From Herbaspirillum rubrisubalbicans (GTDB lineage Bacteria > Pseudomonadota > Gammaproteobacteria > Burkholderiales > Burkholderiaceae_D), in contig NZ_CP024996.1 in assembly GCF_003719195.1 (NCBI RefSeq), positions 4,154,001 to 4,218,000 on the forward strand: 64,000 nucleotides of DNA. The letters are read 5' to 3'. A program made the position numbers and the translations under genes. Shown here one piece after another: positions 33,786 to 45,167 of the stretch (within the stretch, counting starts at the first letter, position 1; each line of letters starts with the position of its first letter). Under the pieces are notes generated by a model. It was not told where the DNA came from and ran no database searches. It saw only the letters and a list, made by a program, of their open reading frames with translations.

Positions 33786-34175
33786 CAAGAAACCTCTTCG
33801 TTGAGAACAGGCTTCCTAATTTATTGCATAGATTATCCATTGTTAAATTACAAATTCGCATGTCGATATTTGATGGAAGGATAGGATGTAGCCGCCCCTG
33901 ACTTGCCCGCCACTTGCGAACCAAGTAAGTTACGCTATAAATATAATTTACTATCAACCTACAACATCTATTAGCATCTTGTGAGGGAGTATTCCAGAGG
34001 GAAAATATGCCAGTTCGCGTTTCATTGGACCCGATCGCCCCGATTGCCAGATACGATGAATACGTAACTGGGGTCGTCTTTTCCTAGATCAGCTTGGCAC
34101 CAATTTTCACTTTCGTTTATTCCTTTTGAAGCTAGGCTGTCCAGAACGAAAACGCAATCCGGGGGGAAATGCGTC
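33786..34175. other. Intergenic, no gene supported
   Basis: 390 bp, AT-rich, between the FadL-type gene and a small membrane-protein gene on the opposite strand. It must hold both promoters. No motif was identified with confidence. Confidence 0.5.
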
Positions 34176-34343
34176 ATGTATATCGTCTGCCTGATATTTG
34201 CAGCATTGGCGTTCATTGGCTGCATGTTTGTTACGCTCATGTTCTTCAAGAATAAAAAATACATAGAGCACGAAGCGCTTGAGACCGCACGCGAACTGTT
34301 TCGCGCCAAGGACCGAAATAACGATCACACCGCGGCAAGATGA
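34176..34343 (+). CDS. Small single-helix membrane protein
   Basis: 55 residues: an N-terminal membrane helix ([20 protein letters not shown]), then a basic and helical cytoplasmic tail ([20 protein letters not shown]). A GGGGGG-rich ribosome binding site lies eight bases upstream of ATG 34176. It precedes a chemoreceptor gene by 125 bases on the same strand. Function unknown. Confidence 0.6.
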   Translation: MYIVCLIFAALAFIGCMFVTLMFFKNKKYIEHEALETARELFRAKDRNNDHTAAR

Positions 34344-34468
34344 CGTGCCATTACCGGTCGCCAACTCATCCTCATGAGCTTTTCCTGGCTTTCGCAATCG
34401 GTCAGTGCCCATCAAGCGCCTTTACAGCAGAAGAATCGACTACAAGCGGTTCATTTCAGGGAGGAATC

Positions 34469-36217
34469 ATGCGCTTCAATAACTTCAGTATCGCCACGCG
34501 TCTGGCTATTGCATTTTCTGTGCTCATTCTGGCAATCGCGACCATCGTCACACTGGGCTTGATACGCCTGGGGGATATCAACGAGGCCATCAACCTGGTC
34601 GTCAATGACCGCTACAAGAAGATCGCCCTGATCAACACCATTGCCGGGAAGATGGATGATGTGGCGATTTCCGTGCGCAACCAGTTGCTGACTTCCGACC
34701 CCGGGCAAGCGGCGCGGGAGCAGGCCAATACCAAGGAACTTGCGTCCCAAGTGGCGGCGCACTTTCAGGAACTGGAAACATTCCTTATTGATCCGGCTGC
34801 GCGCGCGCAATTTGCGAAGGTAATGACCGCGCGCGATCAATACACATCATTGCGCACGCAGATTGAAGAGCTCAATGCCAAAGGTCAGCGGGAGACTGCC
34901 GTGGAACTGTTGGTGGTAAAACTGACCTCGTTGCAGAAAGCCTACTTCGGCGAACTGGAAGCTTTTTCCAACATGCAGAAAAAGCTGATGGACCAGTCCG
35001 TGGAAGACGCAGAGGCCGCCTACAATACCACCCGCCTGATCATGCTGGGGTCCGGCTTACTGTCCACCCTGTTCGCCTCCCTGATTGCCTGGACCATCTC
35101 GCGCAGCATCACCCGTCCGTTAAGCCGCGCCGTGGAAGTGGCCGAGACGGTGGCTGCCGGTGACCTGACCGCCGTCATCACCGCCCACTCTACCGATGAG
35201 ACCGGCCGCCTGCTGCAGGCGCTGGCGGCGATGAACCAGAAGCTCAAGGCCATCGTGCTGGAAGTCCGGCACAGCACGGACTCCATGGTCGCGGCCTCGA
35301 CCCAGATCGCCACCGGCAACCTCGACCTGTCCTCGCGCACCGAAGAGCAGGCCAGCGCGCTGGAAGAAACCGCCTCTTCGTTGGAACAACTGACCTCCAG
35401 CGTCAAGCAGAATGCCGATCACACCCGCAAGTCCAGTGAGTTGGCCGGCACTGCCACGGCCGTGGCCAACCAGGGCGGAGAAGCGGTCAAGCAAGTGGTG
35501 CAGACCATGGGCGCCATCAACGATTCCTCGCGCAAGATCGTCGACATCATCTCGGTAATCGATGGCATCGCCTTCCAGACCAACATCCTGGCCTTGAATG
35601 CCGCCGTGGAAGCCGCCCGTGCCGGCGAGCAGGGACGCGGCTTTGCGGTGGTGGCCTCGGAAGTGCGCGCTTTGGCACAACGCTCGGCCACCGCCGCCAA
35701 GGAGATCAAGGAACTGATCAACGATTCGGTCAACCAGGTTTCTTCCGGCACTGAACTGGTGGCGCAAGCCGGTAATACCATGGACCAGGTGGTCAGCAGC
35801 ATCGAGCAGGTCGGCCATATCGTCAGTGAGATATCATCTGCCACGCACGAGCAAAGTGAAGGTATCGAACAGGTCAACCAGGCCATCATGCAGATGGACA
35901 ACACCACCCAGCAGAATGCCGCGCTGGTGGAAGAAGCCGCCGCCGCCGCACAAGCCCTGCAGGATCAGGCGCAGCGATTGCTGGAACTGGTCAGCGTGTT
36001 CCGCCTGGATGAGGCAGGCGGGCCCGAGTTGCGTACCATGCAGATGCCACAGGCAGCGTCCTTGAAATCCTCTGCAGTCACCAGCAAGGCATTGCCGTCC
36101 AAACAGCAAACTCAACCGCAGTCCGCACGTCCGGCCGCCATCGGCGCCAACCAGGCACCACGCGCCCTGCCCAACAGCATCAAGGACGACAAAAAAGAAG
36201 AGTGGGAATCCTTCTAG
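34469..36217 (+). CDS. Methyl-accepting chemotaxis protein with CheR-docking tail
   Basis: A 582-residue transmembrane chemoreceptor. TM1 lies at residues ~12-31 ([19 protein letters not shown]), a four-helix periplasmic ligand domain (4HB_MCP type) at ~32-190, and TM2 near 192-212. HAMP follows, then the signalling domain with the conserved hairpin tip [20 protein letters not shown]. The C terminus ends EWESF, close to the NWETF pentapeptide that docks CheR/CheB. This suggests a high-abundance type receptor that is methylated efficiently. ATG 34469 has AGGGAGGA upstream; the frame extends upstream without a ribosome binding site. The ligand is unknown. Confidence 0.93.
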   Translation: MRFNNFSIATRLAIAFSVLILAIATIVTLGLIRLGDINEAINLVVNDRYKKIALINTIAGKMDDVAISVRNQLLTSDPGQAAREQANTKELASQVAAHFQELETFLIDPAARAQFAKVMTARDQYTSLRTQIEELNAKGQRETAVELLVVKLTSLQKAYFGELEAFSNMQKKLMDQSVEDAEAAYNTTRLIMLGSGLLSTLFASLIAWTISRSITRPLSRAVEVAETVAAGDLTAVITAHSTDETGRLLQALAAMNQKLKAIVLEVRHSTDSMVAASTQIATGNLDLSSRTEEQASALEETASSLEQLTSSVKQNADHTRKSSELAGTATAVANQGGEAVKQVVQTMGAINDSSRKIVDIISVIDGIAFQTNILALNAAVEAARAGEQGRGFAVVASEVRALAQRSATAAKEIKELINDSVNQVSSGTELVAQAGNTMDQVVSSIEQVGHIVSEISSATHEQSEGIEQVNQAIMQMDNTTQQNAALVEEAAAAAQALQDQAQRLLELVSVFRLDEAGGPELRTMQMPQAASLKSSAVTSKALPSKQQTQPQSARPAAIGANQAPRALPNSIKDDKKEEWESF

Positions 36218-36539
36218 CTCCTTCGGCGTAGGACAATAGCCCGCGACCTGAACGCTATCCTTGTCGCCTTCGCGGGTATTGTCCACCCGGCTTGGAAGAG
36301 CAAGTTAATCTTGTATGGATCTTGTCTTCTGGACTTTCCCTACATGGCCTGGTTAGAATTCATACACAAGTGTTACAGGGACAGTGACACACCTTGACTA
36401 TTTTCAGACTTGTAGCTGGTGCTGCATTGCTGGGCACCACGATTGGCAATGGGTTTGATGTGGTTGTATCCGATAGCGCTCAGGCAACTGAAGTGTTATC
36501 GGATTTTTTTGTCTCTCCCAGCAAACGGAAATACTCAAA
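36218..36539. other. Intergenic, no gene supported
   Basis: 322 bp after the chemoreceptor gene. A possible hairpin (CCCGCGA...TCGCGGG, about 36239-36277) could be its terminator. Nothing else recognised. Confidence 0.45.
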
Positions 36540-36788
36540 ATGATCGATTGGGTCCCTATCGTCTTCGTGACGTTCAAGCTGCTCGTGTTCATCACGGGTA
36601 TGTTCTTCGCCATCAAGTGGCATTACGACCAAGGAAAGAAGGACAAGGGCAAGCAGATGATGGACACGCGCGCGGTGCTGCGCACCAGCGGCCTGGTGGC
36701 ACTGGTCTTTCTGCTATTGCTCCTGGGCCTTTGGATCGTCACCGATATTGTCAGCAAGATGCTCGGTCTGGACATGACCTTCCCCTGA
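36540..36788 (+). CDS. Small two-helix membrane protein
   Basis: 82 residues with hydrophobic helices at about 5-25 (VPIVFVTFKLLVFITGMFF) and 50-70 (LVALVFLLLLLGLWIVTDIV), separated by a basic cytoplasmic loop (DQGKKDKGKQMMD). GC-rich codon use like the backbone supports a real gene. The ribosome binding site is weak. No family recognised. Confidence 0.7.
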   Translation: MIDWVPIVFVTFKLLVFITGMFFAIKWHYDQGKKDKGKQMMDTRAVLRTSGLVALVFLLLLLGLWIVTDIVSKMLGLDMTFP

Positions 36789-36829
36789 TCGCACCGCAGG
36801 ATGGCCAAGCTTGCGCTGGTCGAAAAAGT

Positions 36830-38179
36830 TTATAAGGCAGACGGAAACGCCAGCCAATTCAATCTGCAATCACTGACCGGGGCAATCGTGGCCGACGCCA
36901 TAGATATCGCCGGAAGAGGATACGCGCCGCCCTTGAGCACGGAGAGGTTGGCATCGCTGACTTGCCATCGGGCGTCCGTATCAAAACGGACATCATCCAA
37001 AGCGATGTCCAGCAAGTGATTCGCGTCATACCCATGCACCACCAGGGCGCCACCACTTCCGCTGACGTCCTTCAAGAGAATTTCCCGATAGACTGGAATA
37101 TTTTCTCCGCCAGCCTCATCGCCATAGCGGGTATCGAAGTCGATAGGACGCACATTGCCGCGCAGACAGATATTGTCGTAGCGTATTTTTCTGACTTCGC
37201 CTCCGTGGCTGGAATTGCCTTTGATGCGCAAGCCCGAAACCGCACCGTCGATGGTGACATTACGCACCAGCACGTCGCTCACGCCGTCCACGGTTTCGCT
37301 GCCTATCGACAGCCCATGCCCCCAGTACAAGTGATCATTGAGGATAGAGAGGTAGCGGGTCGCACCGTTTCCGGCCTTGATCGCTATGTTGTCGTCTCCT
37401 GTACGGATGAAGCTGTGAGCGATGGTGACATCTTCGGCCGCCGACGGATCGATGCCATCGGTATTGCGCGCCTGCGCCGGAGCATCGATAGTCACGCCCC
37501 AGATCGTCACGCCCTGCACATGGTTCAGCGCCAGATGGAAGTTGGCCGAGTTGCGTAGGATGACTTTGTAGAACATCAGGTTGCTTGCATGGTCGACCTG
37601 TATCAAGCGCGGATTATTCTGCTTTCCCGATTCACGCTGGGCGCGGCGGGCAAGCTGCCACCAGGTTTCGTTCGTGCCTGCCATCAGCTCTCCGCCTTGA
37701 CCGTCAATGACGCCCTCGCCCATGATGCCGGCGTCATGCGTACCATTGAAGAAGATAAAAGGACGACAGCCGTTGCCTTTGCGGTCGATGCTACCGCAGT
37801 GCCCGTTGCGGTCATAGGCCAGTGCATTGGTCGTCGCCGCCAGCACCGTCCCTTTGTCGAGCCAGAGGGTGACACCGGACTTCATGGTCAGAGGCGCGGT
37901 TTCAAAGCGCCCGCCCTGCCCGCCCACGATCAGATGCACCGCTTGGCCAGCGGGACATTGATCAATCGCCTGTTGCAGTCGTGCCGTCTCCTGTCCGAGG
38001 GAAGACGGAAACAAAGGAGAAAATGTCGCGCAGGCCTGGGTCGGTAATTGCGGCTCTGAAACCGCACGCCGGTCCTGAGCCTGGGCCCAGGAGAATACGG
38101 CGCAGATCATGTAAAGAAACAGCAAGCGGACAATATACCCAAGCATCTTCTTTGAAAAAATAAACTGCAATTTCGCCAT
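36830..38179 (-). CDS. Glycoside hydrolase family 28 (polygalacturonase-like)
   Basis: A secreted pectin-degrading enzyme that hydrolyses galacturonan. 449 residues; a hydrophobic signal (GYIVRLLFLYMICAVFSWAQ) is cut near residue 35. The right-handed beta-helix carries all GH28 signatures: NTDGIDP (near residue 241), GDDNIAIK with the second catalytic Asp pair, GHGLSIGSE and RIKG. The start is uncertain: ATG 38179 and ATG 38146 both have poorly spaced ribosome binding sites. Extracellular or periplasmic action on plant cell-wall pectin fits a plant-colonising host. Confidence 0.92.
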   Translation of the reverse strand: MAKLQFIFSKKMLGYIVRLLFLYMICAVFSWAQAQDRRAVSEPQLPTQACATFSPLFPSSLGQETARLQQAIDQCPAGQAVHLIVGGQGGRFETAPLTMKSGVTLWLDKGTVLAATTNALAYDRNGHCGSIDRKGNGCRPFIFFNGTHDAGIMGEGVIDGQGGELMAGTNETWWQLARRAQRESGKQNNPRLIQVDHASNLMFYKVILRNSANFHLALNHVQGVTIWGVTIDAPAQARNTDGIDPSAAEDVTIAHSFIRTGDDNIAIKAGNGATRYLSILNDHLYWGHGLSIGSETVDGVSDVLVRNVTIDGAVSGLRIKGNSSHGGEVRKIRYDNICLRGNVRPIDFDTRYGDEAGGENIPVYREILLKDVSGSGGALVVHGYDANHLLDIALDDVRFDTDARWQVSDANLSVLKGGAYPLPAISMASATIAPVSDCRLNWLAFPSAL

Positions 38180-38209
38180 CCCTTTCAGTTCAATCCAATG
38201 ACGGTCCGC

Positions 38210-39574
38210 TCACACCAGCAGCAACAAGGCCGCTCCATAGACCACCGCTCCCACCAGAAATGTCGTGGCGGTATAACCCAGAACACGCTGCACCCCAATG
38301 CCTGCCATGGCCACCACCGGCGCAGCCCAGAACGGCTGCAACATGTTCGATACCTGCTCACCCATGGCTACGGCCATGGTCGTGGCCGGTACCGACGCGT
38401 GCAAGGCCACTGCGGCCGGTACCACGAAGGGGCCCTGCACCGCCCAATGACCACCACCGCTGGGAATGAAAAAGGTCACGATCAATGAGCATACGTAACT
38501 CCAGAAGGGCAAGGTATGCGCATTCGAAATGGTGATGAAGAAATGAGCGATCACATCCGGCAACCCGGTGGCATCCATGATGCCCATGATGCCGCCATAG
38601 AGCGGGTATTGCAGCATCATCGAACCGGTCTGCTTGGCGGCATTCTTGATGGCGTCTGCATATGCCAGCGGATAACCATGCAGCAATACACCGGCGATGA
38701 ACATCACGAAGATCACGGCATTGACGCCGGAAAAAGCGATGTGCTGGAATTGGCTCAGTACCAGCAAGCCGATGCCGACCAGGCCGATGAAGGCGCTGCC
38801 GATCCAGGAATGCTCGATCCAGGCGGCAAAACTGAGCTTGCCCGTGGGTTTCTGACGGATCGGGGCGTCGGGATTGTTTTCGATGTCCAGCACCGAGGCC
38901 TGTTCATCATTCGGTTTGAGCCAGGCCAGCACCACGGGCATGGCCACCAGCATGATCACGGTCGGGATGATATTGAAGCGAGTGAAGACGGTGCTACTGA
39001 ATGGCAGCACCTGTCCGGTCAGTTTTTCGACGATATTCATGGCGCTGCCCGGGGTGGATTGGGCCAAGGCGATCGAACTCGAAACCCCCGTCGCCCAGAC
39101 CACCCAACCCGAATACCCCGCCGCCACGATCCAGGCAAAATCCACGCGCATCCGCTTGGCCACCTCGCGCGCCAGCAAGGCGCTCACGACCAGGCCAAAA
39201 CCCCAGTTGAAGAACGAAGCCACAGCCACCGAAAGAAAGGTCAGCGTGGCCGCTTGCGCCGGCGTATTGGCCAGGCCAACAAGGGCCTTGAAGCAACGCT
39301 GTACCGGCGGCGCATGGGCAAAGGCGTGGCCGGTCACCAGGATCAGGGTGATCTGGAAGGCAAAGGTCAGGATGTCGAAATAGCCCTTGTACCAACCGCC
39401 GATGACGTGTGCCAGCGTGGCATGGGGTGCAAAGAGAAACGACAGCAAGGTGACCAGGCCCGTGATCAGGATCGCCAGGACGAAGGGATCAGGGATCATG
39501 CGCTCGAACAGCCGGATGGTCATTTCGGTCAACGAAGTCTTGCGCCGGGAAGCGCTTGCAGCCGTGGCAGTCAT
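38210..39574 (-). CDS. Short-chain fatty acid transporter, AtoE family
   Basis: An inner-membrane permease of 454 residues and about 12 hydrophobic segments. The family pattern is visible in FNWGFGLVVSALLAREVAKR, VVWATGVSSSIALAQSTPGS, TFFIPSGGGHWAVQGPFVVP and the closing MGEQVSNMLQPFWAAP. AtoE-type proteins take up acetoacetate, butyrate and similar acids. ATG 39574 follows a good ribosome binding site (CAGGAGACCAGC). No ato-type catabolic genes are beside it. Confidence 0.88.
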   Translation of the reverse strand: MTATAASASRRKTSLTEMTIRLFERMIPDPFVLAILITGLVTLLSFLFAPHATLAHVIGGWYKGYFDILTFAFQITLILVTGHAFAHAPPVQRCFKALVGLANTPAQAATLTFLSVAVASFFNWGFGLVVSALLAREVAKRMRVDFAWIVAAGYSGWVVWATGVSSSIALAQSTPGSAMNIVEKLTGQVLPFSSTVFTRFNIIPTVIMLVAMPVVLAWLKPNDEQASVLDIENNPDAPIRQKPTGKLSFAAWIEHSWIGSAFIGLVGIGLLVLSQFQHIAFSGVNAVIFVMFIAGVLLHGYPLAYADAIKNAAKQTGSMMLQYPLYGGIMGIMDATGLPDVIAHFFITISNAHTLPFWSYVCSLIVTFFIPSGGGHWAVQGPFVVPAAVALHASVPATTMAVAMGEQVSNMLQPFWAAPVVAMAGIGVQRVLGYTATTFLVGAVVYGAALLLLV

Positions 39575-39787
39575 GCTGGTCTCCTGTATCGCGTGATACG
39601 CGTCGTTATATTGAGGGCCACCTATCGTAAAAAAATCATAAAGTAGATTTCGGCGCGTTGGCTGACGTTTGCCTGACTGAAGGCGCTAAATTTGCGCGAA
39701 GGATGCGGCACGGCAAGAAGCCATCGGGATGCGCGCTTGGCGCGCACATCTGTGCGAGAAGCAGTCACATTCCCGGAAGTCGAGACG

Positions 39788-39816
39788 AAAAAAAGCGCCC
39801 GCAATAGGCGGGCGCA
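39788..39816 (-). terminator. Terminator of the chemoreceptor at 39853
   Basis: GCGCCCGC-AATA/TATT-GCGGGCGC stem, followed on the minus strand by seven T's, 37 bases after the stop codon. Confidence 0.85.
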
Positions 39817-39852
39817 ATCATATGTCTGGTGTATCTGTCTTAGGCAAGCATC

Positions 39853-41481
39853 CTACTTCAGCGCCAATGCCTTGCCCGTGAATGTCTTTCGCGAACGCTC
39901 CCCGACAGCCATGGTGATGGAAGGCGTCACCGATGCCTCGAGTTGGAAGGTCGATACCAGCCCCGACAGCGCACTGGCCTGTTCCGTCATGGCGTTCGCA
40001 GCAGCGGCGGCTTCCTCCACGAGGGCCGCGTTCTGCTGCGTGGCTTCATCCATGTGCGTAATCGAGACATTGATCTGGCTGATGCCGTTGCTCTGCTCCT
40101 GGCTTGCATACGAGATCTCGGCCACCACATCGGTCACTCGCTTCACACTGCTGACCACGTTTTCCATCGTCTGCCCGGCCTGCTCGACCAAACTGCTGCC
40201 CTGCTCGATCTGCGCCACCGAATCATTGATCAGTCCGGTGATTTCCTTGGCCGCCGTGGCACTGCGTTGTGCCAGGTTACGCACCTCCGAGGCGACCACC
40301 GCAAAACCACGTCCCTGCTCACCGGCACGCGCGGCCTCGACCGCAGCATTCAGGGCCAGGATATTGGTCTGGAATGCAATACCGTCGATGACGCTGATGA
40401 TGTCGACGATCTTGCGCGAGGAAGTATTGATCCCCTCCATGGTGGTGACCACCTTGCCCACCACTTCGCCCCCCTGGCTGGCGACTTCCGAGGCCGAGAC
40501 CGCGAGCTGGCTGGCTTGCTTGGCATTGTCGGCATTCTGCTTCACCGTCGACATCAGTTCTTCCATGGCCGAGGCGGTTTCTTCCAGTGCCCCGGCCTGC
40601 TGTTCGGTGCGTGACGACAGATCCATGTTGCCGGAAGCGATTTCGGCTGAAGCCTGTTCGATGGTATGCGTACCTTCGCGCACCTTGCCGACAATGGCCA
40701 CCAGGCTGTCACGCATCTGCTTGATGGCAAACAGCAGGCTGGTCGTGTCGCCAAGTTTGGTCTGCACGTCAGAGGTCAGATCACCAGCAGCGATCTGCTG
40801 GGCGATCTGGGCCGCGTAAGCCGGTTCGCCGCCGAGTTGCTTCAACAGTCCACGGGTGATGACAAACGCAATGAGGACGGAAATGATGGCCACGATGATG
40901 GTCAACACGGCCACGATAATCGAGGCACGGGAAGCCATGTCGTTAGTGGTTTGCCGTGCCTTGTCGTTTTCCGCACTCACTTCGTCGATCACCTTGTTGA
41001 TATCGAGCACGATCTGACGACGCAGAGGACTGCATTCGTTGACCAGGAAGTCGCGGTACTCTTCCATCTTGCCACCCTCGCGATACTGACGCGGCCGCTT
41101 CAGTTCATCGGCCATTTTCAGCAAGCCTGCACGCACCGTCTCGAAGTTCTTGCTACCGGCGAAGGTAGACTCCATGTCGCGCAAGGCCTTCAGATAGAGC
41201 TGCTTCTGCTCATCGACGATGGCCAGTTCTTTCTGCGCATCGCTGTCGCTACGGAAGACATAGGCATTACGGGCGGCAATGCCGGTCTGGTCGAGGGCTT
41301 CGCGTGCAAAGTAAAGCGGTGACAACCGTTGCTCCTGGACCGTATCGGCCGCCTTGATGGATGCCGTCAGCGAATTGATGCTGGTCAGCGAAATGGCTGC
41401 GAGTATGACTGTGAGCAGCAGTGACACGGCAAAAGCCAATAACAGCTTGGTGCCGATTTTCATACTTCTGAATGCGTTCAT
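39853..41481 (-). CDS. Methyl-accepting chemotaxis protein
   Basis: 542 residues from ATG 41481 ([29 protein letters not shown] upstream). TM1 lies at residues ~12-32, a 4HB_MCP-like periplasmic domain at ~33-190 and TM2 at ~192-212 ([20 protein letters not shown]). A HAMP follows, and then the signalling domain with [20 protein letters not shown]. No CheR-docking pentapeptide at the end. The ligand is unknown. Neighbour of a second receptor gene on the same strand, each with its own terminator or leader, so probably not an operon. Confidence 0.93.
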   Translation of the reverse strand: MNAFRSMKIGTKLLLAFAVSLLLTVILAAISLTSINSLTASIKAADTVQEQRLSPLYFAREALDQTGIAARNAYVFRSDSDAQKELAIVDEQKQLYLKALRDMESTFAGSKNFETVRAGLLKMADELKRPRQYREGGKMEEYRDFLVNECSPLRRQIVLDINKVIDEVSAENDKARQTTNDMASRASIIVAVLTIIVAIISVLIAFVITRGLLKQLGGEPAYAAQIAQQIAAGDLTSDVQTKLGDTTSLLFAIKQMRDSLVAIVGKVREGTHTIEQASAEIASGNMDLSSRTEQQAGALEETASAMEELMSTVKQNADNAKQASQLAVSASEVASQGGEVVGKVVTTMEGINTSSRKIVDIISVIDGIAFQTNILALNAAVEAARAGEQGRGFAVVASEVRNLAQRSATAAKEITGLINDSVAQIEQGSSLVEQAGQTMENVVSSVKRVTDVVAEISYASQEQSNGISQINVSITHMDEATQQNAALVEEAAAAANAMTEQASALSGLVSTFQLEASVTPSITMAVGERSRKTFTGKALALK

Positions 41482-41775
41482 GGTTAGAATCCCCCTGATG
41501 AAATACGAGTTCCGAATATCGATCAATCCCAAGAGAATCAATCTAAGTCTATAGAGACTATAGGCAATTCTTTTAAATAATGATGTAGGGATTTTCCCGA
41601 TAAAGCAGAGCTTCGATGTGATCGCAACAATAATGCGAGTAATCACGCGCCCACAACACGAAAGCGCTTATACTCGGAACCTTTTCGCAGCCGCGACGGC
41701 AGATGTCCTGTCACTCCTGCGCCCAACAAGGACGACCTTCCTACTCCCCCAGCGCAATCCCTTCCAGACTGATTG

Positions 41776-43410
41776 CTAACGCGGCAGCCCCGCCGGGTGC
41801 GGCGTAACGTCCACGGTATGGCGCATCATCGTGGCCGCAGCGGCAGTAGCGTGACGGAAGTCACCACTGCCCAGCTTGAAGATACCCACGGTTTCCGACA
41901 GCCGGCTCGACTGCTCCTGCAGTGACTGCGCCGCGGCCGCCGCTTCTTCCACCAGTGCTGCATTCTGCTGGGTGACTTCATCCATCTGCACGATGGCTTG
42001 ATTGATCTGCTCGATGCCATCGCTCTGTTCACCACTGGCCGCCGTGATCTCGGCGACCACGTCGGTGACGCGCTTGACGCTGGCCACCACCTCGCTCATG
42101 GTCGCGCCGGCCTGTTCGACCAGGCGGCTACCGTTTTCCACCCGCGCCACCGAGGTATCGATCAGGGACTTGATTTCCTTGGCCGCTGCCGCGCTGCGTT
42201 GGGCCAGGGTGCGCACTTCGGAAGCCACCACCGCAAAGCCACGGCCCTGCTCGCCGGCGCGCGCCGCCTCCACTGCGGCATTCAAGGCCAAGATGTTGGT
42301 CTGGAACGCGATGCCATCGATGACGGTGATGATCTCCACGATCTTGCGCGAAGCCTCATTGATCTCACTCATGGTATGCACCACCTCACCCACCACACTA
42401 CCGCCCTGGATGGCCACCTGCGAAGCGTTGGCGGCCAGGGTGTTGGCCTGACGTGCGTTGTCGGCGTTCTGCTTGACGGTGGAGGTCAGTTCTTCCATGG
42501 CCGAGGCAGTTTCTTCCAATGCGCCGGCCTGTTGCTCGGTGCGCGAGGACAGGTCCAGGTTACCGGTGGCGATCTGGCCGGAGGCGGTCGCGATGGTGTC
42601 TGTTCCCTGCCGAACCTGAGTGACGATGCGGTGCAGATTGTCGTTCATGACCTTCAGCGAAGACAGCAGCGCACCAGTCTCATCCTTGGAGCTCGCTGCG
42701 ATCTGCATGGTCAGGTCACCCGCTGCGACGGCGCTGGCCACTTCCACCGCTTCATTAAGCGGGCGGGTAATGGAGCGCGTAATCATCACCGCACACATGA
42801 TCGACAACAGGATGGCCACACTGGAAAGACCTACCATCAGCTTGACCGCATCGGCCGAAGTTTCGCGGCTCTTGATGACGCTCTTTTCCATGATGCCGGC
42901 CTGGAAGGCGGTCATCTCCTTGAGCGCCGCAAAATACTTGTCCTGCGCCGGTATCACTTCCTTGAACAGATAGTCTGCCGCCTCGGCCTTTTTCTGCGCG
43001 CGGATCAGCGCAATGACCCCGTCACGCGGCTTGGCGTAGTCGGCGCGGGCATCCTTGATCTTGTTGAACAGTTCGCTGCCCTTGGGGGTATTGATGATCT
43101 TTTCCAGATCGGCCATATGCTCGCTCACCTCCCGCGTGTTGCCCACGGCGCGGTCCAGATACTTCTCCATGGTCGCCTCATCGGGCGCGATGATCGCATT
43201 GCGTATCGCACGGGCAGCGGTATTGACCTTCTCGCTGATCTGGTTGACCAGCGCCACTTTGACGTAGCGATCATTGACGATCTCATCGGTGACATCGGTG
43301 ACGGCCCACAGGTTCTTCACACCTACCGTGGCGATCACGCACATCACGAGAATCAGCGCCGAGAAACAGGCACCGAGCCGCACACTGATTTTGATATCTG
43401 CAATCTTCAT
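41776..43410 (-). CDS. Methyl-accepting chemotaxis protein
   Basis: 544 residues from ATG 43410 ([29 protein letters not shown] upstream). TM1 lies at ~12-30, a periplasmic four-helix bundle at ~31-185, and TM2 at ~190-210 ([20 protein letters not shown]). HAMP and a signalling domain follow, with the invariant tip ([20 protein letters not shown]) and a short Pro-containing tail without a docking pentapeptide. The periplasmic domain is related in length and layout to that of the 34469 receptor. The ligand is unknown. Confidence 0.93.
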   Translation of the reverse strand: MKIADIKISVRLGACFSALILVMCVIATVGVKNLWAVTDVTDEIVNDRYVKVALVNQISEKVNTAARAIRNAIIAPDEATMEKYLDRAVGNTREVSEHMADLEKIINTPKGSELFNKIKDARADYAKPRDGVIALIRAQKKAEAADYLFKEVIPAQDKYFAALKEMTAFQAGIMEKSVIKSRETSADAVKLMVGLSSVAILLSIMCAVMITRSITRPLNEAVEVASAVAAGDLTMQIAASSKDETGALLSSLKVMNDNLHRIVTQVRQGTDTIATASGQIATGNLDLSSRTEQQAGALEETASAMEELTSTVKQNADNARQANTLAANASQVAIQGGSVVGEVVHTMSEINEASRKIVEIITVIDGIAFQTNILALNAAVEAARAGEQGRGFAVVASEVRTLAQRSAAAAKEIKSLIDTSVARVENGSRLVEQAGATMSEVVASVKRVTDVVAEITAASGEQSDGIEQINQAIVQMDEVTQQNAALVEEAAAAAQSLQEQSSRLSETVGIFKLGSGDFRHATAAAATMMRHTVDVTPHPAGLPR

Positions 43411-43876
43411 GTTACGCCCCCCTCCGAACGCCTCGATTCCCAAGGCCGATTGAACAAGCTACCCATCGTGAGCAGCAGCCCCCTATCACCACTTCAATAT
43501 AAACCATTTATTTAATGAATTCGATATAAATGTTTTTTCTGTTGTCCATTTACATCAGAAAGAAGGGAGACGCTGTCAAGCCAACAGAGAAAATGAAGAG
43601 GATTCTGATAGATCGCGGCAAGAAAGCTGTATTTAAGGCGGAATTCAGCCCTAAAACCCTTCTATCAGCAGGAAGGTGTGCCTTGTAAAAATTGGGGGGA
43701 ATGTTCAGCGATGCGCATTTTTCTCGCAGAAAAGAGCAAAGAAACAAAATTTCTCAGCACTTTTCGCGCAATAAAATGATTTATTCGATTTATTTGATTA
43801 CTGATGCCACGTAATGCGAAGAGATGAGCCCATTATTGTCATCCCTCAAACACTGCTTCACTCCATAGGCGGGCGC
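43411..43876. other. Intergenic, no gene supported
   Basis: 466 bp, AT-rich, between a chemoreceptor gene and the LysE-type gene. No open frame with a ribosome binding site and no RNA gene recognised. Confidence 0.5.
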
Positions 43877-44506
43877 TCACGCAGCCGGTCGTCTTGCCAG
43901 CGCCAGGATGGTGCCGAAGACGATCATCATGCCGCCGCTGATGCGGTTCATCCAGCGCAGTCCACGCGCATTCTGCAGCAACCCGGACAGTCGGGTGCCG
44001 GCATAGGCGTAGGCGGCGATGGCCACCAGTTCCAGTGTGAGGAAGATGCTTCCGAGCAGCAGGAAGCTGCCCCAGTAATTGCCCGGCACTACGAACTGCG
44101 GGAAGAAGGCCGTGAAGATCAGGATGGCCTTGGGGTTGCCGATGGCCACCAGGAATTCCTTGCGGAGAAAGCTGCGGATGCCACCGCGCCCCAACTCCAC
44201 ACCTTGCGCCGACACCGTCGCCTTGGCAAAGAAGATCTTGCATCCCAGCCAGACCAGGTAGGCGGCCCCCAGCAGCTTGACCACCGTAAAGGCGATCTGC
44301 GACGCCATCAGCAGCGCGCCCATGCCCAGCGCTGCGATGGCAATCATCAGGGCAAATGCCACCAACCGTCCGGCTGCCGCCAACAGTGCCGGCCGCAACC
44401 CATGCTGCGCGCCGATGGTCATGGAGAGCAGGTTATTGGGGCCAAAGGCCATGTTCAGTGCAAAGCAGGAGGGCACGAAGAGCAGCAAGGTATCCAAGGG
44501 CATCAT
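43877..44506 (-). CDS. LysE/RhtB-family amino-acid exporter
   Basis: An inner-membrane exporter of 209 residues with six hydrophobic segments, the family norm. The signature FGPNNLLSMTIGAQHGLRPA near residue 22 and GNPKAILIFTAFFPQFV near residue 125 are diagnostic of LysE/RhtB. ATG 44506 or 44503 can be the start. Substrates in the family are lysine, homoserine, threonine and others; the specific one cannot be told. Confidence 0.9.
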   Translation of the reverse strand: MMPLDTLLLFVPSCFALNMAFGPNNLLSMTIGAQHGLRPALLAAAGRLVAFALMIAIAALGMGALLMASQIAFTVVKLLGAAYLVWLGCKIFFAKATVSAQGVELGRGGIRSFLRKEFLVAIGNPKAILIFTAFFPQFVVPGNYWGSFLLLGSIFLTLELVAIAAYAYAGTRLSGLLQNARGLRWMNRISGGMMIVFGTILALARRPAA

Positions 44507-44582
44507 TTATCCACTCATAGAATGTGAATGTGAAAAGATCCGAATAGTCTGGTGCGCGAAGCAAGTCATCCCGCCGCCGTAC

Positions 44583-45167
44583 TCACCGTATCTTGATTTC
44601 GACGAAGCGATTGCGTGGTTCAGGCACGCCGCGCTTCTGCGGCACGCGCGGATCGCGCGCGCCCTTGCCGACGACCTCGATACTCAAGGCCTTGACCTCG
44701 GCGCGTTGCAGTTCGCGCTCGATCAGGCGGGCACGGCGCAGCGACAAGGCGTCATTGGTGGTATCGCTGCCGATATTGTCGGCGTGACCGGTCAGGATGA
44801 ATTCGCCGGCCGGGAAGTCCTTGATCTCGGCCATCGCCTTCTTCAGCAGTTCCTGCGATGCCGGTGTCAGGCGATCCGTGCCCAGCTCGAAGAGCAGGTC
44901 GTAGCTGCGCGGTCGCGCCGGCAAGCTGCCCAGCACCTCGGCATAGCGTTTTTCGACATCGGCCTGGGCCAGGGTCTCGGTCTTGGCGAGCTTGCCGCCG
45001 ATACTCTCGGTAGCCGCATACGGCGTAGACAAGGTCGTTTCACCAGTAGCGGTCTTGACCACGATACTGCTGGCCGAACCATCGGCTTGCGGCAGCAGTA
45101 CGAATCTTTCCTTGGGACCGGCGCAGCCGGCCAGCACCAGCGCCATGAGAACGAGGACTTTATTCAT
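44583..45167 (-). CDS. OmpA-family lipoprotein
   Basis: 194 residues. The N terminus MNKVLVLMALVLAGCAG has a lipobox (VLAGC, Cys15), so it is a lipoprotein of the cell envelope. The C-terminal OmpA-like peptidoglycan-binding domain (residues ~85-190) shows LLFELGTDRLTPASQELLKK, ILTGHADNIGSDTTNDALSL and the final RNRFVEIKI. It overlaps the upstream FecR-domain gene by eight bases, so the two are co-expressed. Probably an anchor between outer membrane and peptidoglycan. Confidence 0.9.
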   Translation of the reverse strand: MNKVLVLMALVLAGCAGPKERFVLLPQADGSASSIVVKTATGETTLSTPYAATESIGGKLAKTETLAQADVEKRYAEVLGSLPARPRSYDLLFELGTDRLTPASQELLKKAMAEIKDFPAGEFILTGHADNIGSDTTNDALSLRRARLIERELQRAEVKALSIEVVGKGARDPRVPQKRGVPEPRNRFVEIKIR

